Shown: in pieces, positions 13,808 to 15,387 of the stretch | How positions within the stretch are numbered: the stretch's first letter is position 1 | How the letters are laid out: each line of letters begins with the position of its first letter | Assembly (NCBI GenBank): GCA_051005375.1 | Contig: JBPCJK010000191.1 | Coordinates: forward strand, 1-15,387 | Direction: 5' to 3' | DNA from: JADDRA01 sp051005375 | GTDB lineage: Bacteria > Actinomycetota > Acidimicrobiia > Acidimicrobiales > CADCSY01 | DNA length: 15,387 nucleotides | Program-made: the position numbers and the translations under genes | Notes under the pieces: model-generated | Seen by the model: the letters and a program-made list of their open reading frames with translations, nothing else | Told to the model about the DNA's origin: nothing | Database searches by the model: none

Positions 13808-14760
13808 GGCGACGTGGAGGCTAGCCGTCGCCGATAGCGGTCCAGCACGCGGGCGGCAGCAGCGGAGGCCACCCCGTCGGCGCCCTCCACCACCGATGCC
13901 GCCGGGCCTAGGCGCAGCAGCAGGCGCTCCAACCAGGCCCGCTCGCTGGCCACCACGGTCACCCGGCACCGGCCTCCGCCCAGCTCTTCCAGGGACTCCA
14001 GCGGGTACTGCTCGGTGGCCCACCGGACCCGGGGTTCGAGGTCGAGCACCACCCGGGGGTCGCTCTCCCGAGGCTCGAAGACGCTCGGATTCGCGGCTGG
14101 ACCAGGCGGCTCAAAGGTGTGGTCGAGGGCGGTGATGCAGCGGATCCGGTCGACACGGAACCGTCGGTCAGCCTCGACCAGGTGGCAGTAGGCCTGCATG
14201 TACCACTGGCCCTCGGCGGCGAACACCCGGTGGGGATCGACCACCCGGCGGGTGCGCTGGTCGCGGCCATAGGCGTAGTAGTCGATCTCGACCTGACGGT
14301 GCGCCACCACCGCCTCCCGAAGGCTCTCCAGCACTCCCTCGCCGGCACTGCCGAGCTCGATGTCGAGAGCGTCGGCGGGACCGATCCCGAGCACTGCCGC
14401 CAGCTTGGCCAGCCCTCTGGCCAGGGGACCTTCGGGGTCGGACCCGGGTACGGCCAGGGCGGCGGTGCCGGCGGCCACCAGGGCCAACCCCTCCTCGGGG
14501 GTGAGGCGCAGCGGCCGCTCGAGGTAGTCGGCGTAGCGGATCCAGACCCGTCCGTCGGCCACGTCGACGTCGATGAGGGCGTCAGGGGTGAAGGGGTGCA
14601 CCCCGCAGAGGAACACCAGGTCGAGATCGGCGATGAGCTCGTCCTGACCCAGCCCGAAGCGCAGGCACACCTCGTCCAGGGTGGGACCGTCGTGAGCCAC
14701 CACCCACGGCACCAGGGCGAGCAACCGGCGTAGTCGGGCATCGGCGCTGGGCCTGACCAT
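13804..14760 (-). CDS. pafC: WYL-domain transcriptional regulator, PafC-like
   Basis: The product is 318 residues. The N-terminal winged helix (about 1-55: RRLLALVPWVVAHDGPTLDEVCLRFGL, then a second helix ELIADLDLVFLCGV) is followed by a middle region and a WYL domain from about 145. This contains LREAVVAHRQVEIDYYAYGR, VVDPHRVFAAEGQWYMQAYC (the W-Y-x motif at 186-188) and DRRFRVDRIRCI. A C-terminal WCX-like extension runs to the end (ERAWLERLLLRLGPAASVVEG). PafC works as a complex or fusion with PafB; in mycobacteria PafBC activates the main LexA-independent DNA-damage regulon and its genes sit beside pafA of the Pup-proteasome locus. Here the pafB homologue is directly upstream. ATG 14760 has GGGAG six bases upstream. 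The stop overlaps the lepB GTG. A TAGCCT hexamer inside its 3' end (13818-13823) could be an internal promoter for lepB. Confidence 0.88.
   Translation of the reverse strand: MVRPSADARLRRLLALVPWVVAHDGPTLDEVCLRFGLGQDELIADLDLVFLCGVHPFTPDALIDVDVADGRVWIRYADYLERPLRLTPEEGLALVAAGTAALAVPGSDPEGPLARGLAKLAAVLGIGPADALDIELGSAGEGVLESLREAVVAHRQVEIDYYAYGRDQRTRRVVDPHRVFAAEGQWYMQAYCHLVEADRRFRVDRIRCITALDHTFEPPGPAANPSVFEPRESDPRVVLDLEPRVRWATEQYPLESLEELGGGRCRVTVVASERAWLERLLLRLGPAASVVEGADGVASAAAARVLDRYRRRLASTSP
13818..13823 (-). promoter_or_regulatory. Possible internal -10 box (TAGCCT) for lepB
   Basis: Minus-strand TAGCCT lies ten bases before the lepB GTG, within the last codons of pafC. The hexamer matches the two leaderless boxes at 1584 and 6959, but the spacing is four bases longer, so it would give a very short leader. 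Because it is also coding sequence it could be coincidence. Confidence 0.25.
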
Positions 14761-14847
14761 CAGGCGCTCCCTGCCGATGCCCTCGACCCGGCGCTCGGCA
14801 GGTGGTCCATCAAGGGGCCGACCGCGGTTCTGACCCAGGGCCCTCCA

Positions 14848-15387
14848 TCAGGCAGCCAGCACCGTCAGCCAGGTCACCAGGTCGCGGCGCAGCTCCGGGG
14901 GGCCGAGCACCTCGGCGTGGTCGAGGAAGCCGAGTACGAACGACCGGAAGGCCTCGGGGTTGGTAACGGCCATGGCCACCTCGACGCTGCCGTCGGCGTG
15001 GGTGACCCTCACCGTCTCGGGCCCGAGGTGGTCCACCGCCCAGCCGGCCAGGTCGGCGTCGATGTGGACCCGAGCTTCGACCGGTTCACCGCTGCCCATC
15101 TCCCAGGGTCGGGTGGGCGCTCGGTCGACGTCGGCGGGTCGCTCGAAGCTGCCCGGCGCTCCGAGGACGAGGTCGCCCTCCAGGCGATCGAGACGGAACT
15201 GGCGTTGGGCGTGGCGGGCGTGGTCGTGGCCGTCGAGGTACCACCGACCCCGGGTGAACGACAGACGATGGGGGTCGATGGTGCGGGTCTCGGTGTCGGG
15301 CGGACGGCGGTAGCCGAAGGTCACCGGCCGCCGTTCGGCCACGGCGGTGAAGAGGGGGACGAGCTGGGGGATGGTGGGGATGGCGGT
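14848..15387 (-). CDS. pafB: WYL-domain transcriptional regulator, PafB-like, partial: N-terminus beyond the window
   Basis: The minus-strand frame is open from 15387 to a stop at 14848, giving 179 residues of the C-terminal part of a WYL protein. The visible part begins inside the helix before the WYL core (VPLFTAVAERRPVTFGYR), followed by TRTIDPHRLSFTRGRWYLDGHD (with the W-Y-L triad) and RQFRLDRLEGDLVLG. A WCX-like C-terminal domain follows (EARVHIDADLAGWAVDHLG, then VAMAVTNPEAFRSFVLGFLDHAEVLGPPELR). The DNA-binding helix-turn-helix lies outside the window. GTG at 15342 is not the true start because homology continues upstream of it. With pafC 87 bases downstream on the same strand, this is the usual pafB-pafC order of actinobacteria, so I assign it as pafB. 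The product is expected to pair with PafC to sense DNA damage. Confidence 0.85.
   Translation of the reverse strand, partial: TAIPTIPQLVPLFTAVAERRPVTFGYRRPPDTETRTIDPHRLSFTRGRWYLDGHDHARHAQRQFRLDRLEGDLVLGAPGSFERPADVDRAPTRPWEMGSGEPVEARVHIDADLAGWAVDHLGPETVRVTHADGSVEVAMAVTNPEAFRSFVLGFLDHAEVLGPPELRRDLVTWLTVLAA

Noticed and set aside
13808..14023. N-terminal extension of the signal peptidase frame
   Set aside because: It is antiphase to pafC, rich in Gly/Arg/Pro and lacks homology; the GTGA overlap gives a better start.

Overview
The window is about 15.4 kb of very GC-rich chromosomal DNA from an actinobacterium. Three things support this: a pafB-pafC pair of WYL regulators, an ECF sigma factor of the SigH/SigR type, and -10 boxes of the TAGNNT kind. 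The most telling of these is TAGCCT placed exactly six bases before an ATG, which is typical of actinobacterial leaderless transcripts. The protein style (Pro/Thr-rich class A PBP, a small CxxC zinc-ribbon protein, a glycine-tailed DUF2207 protein) makes me lean towards an Acidimicrobiia-like lineage. That is an inference, not something shown. No phage, IS element, CRISPR array or RNA gene is visible.

Layout. (1) 1-1497, minus: a SigH-like ECF sigma factor (3' part cut by the window edge) lies 18 bases downstream of a group-2-type sigma-70 gene. (2) 1596-3416, plus: a DUF2207 membrane protein, divergent from the sigma pair. (3) 3488-4223: a decayed lipoprotein gene with a clear 5-bp duplication frameshift, then GC-rich low-complexity sequence. 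(4) 4262-6502, plus: a class A penicillin-binding protein, preceded by a possible 12-codon leader ORF and followed by a hairpin shared with a convergent small gene (6602-6952, minus). (5) 7033-9807, minus: a phosphoribosyltransferase-family gene, a YbdK-type carboxylate-amine ligase and a class I amidotransferase of the gamma-glutamyl hydrolase (PuuD) type. The last two are separated by 8 bases. (6) 9934-11873, plus: a DJ-1/PfpI gene broken by one extra T, a 13-bp perfect inverted repeat, and an RNA m5U methyltransferase. (7) 11963-12298, minus: a small zinc-ribbon protein, divergent from a GDPD-fold protein (12454-13233, plus) whose catalytic residues are all replaced. The spacer between them carries long direct repeats. 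(8) 13220-15387, minus: pafB (5' end outside the window), pafC and signal peptidase I. The pafC stop and lepB start overlap as GTGA.

Functionally the window mixes envelope work (PBP, DUF2207, signal peptidase I), stress and regulatory functions (two sigma factors, PafBC-like DNA-damage regulators, PfpI) and housekeeping RNA methylation. I see no clear new defence or mobile system. The observations most worth following are the catalytically stripped GDPD protein with its repeat-bearing promoter region, the 13-bp inverted repeat upstream of the RNA methyltransferase, the ligase/hydrolase pair acting on gamma-glutamyl bonds, and the repeated TAGCCT-N6-start architecture.
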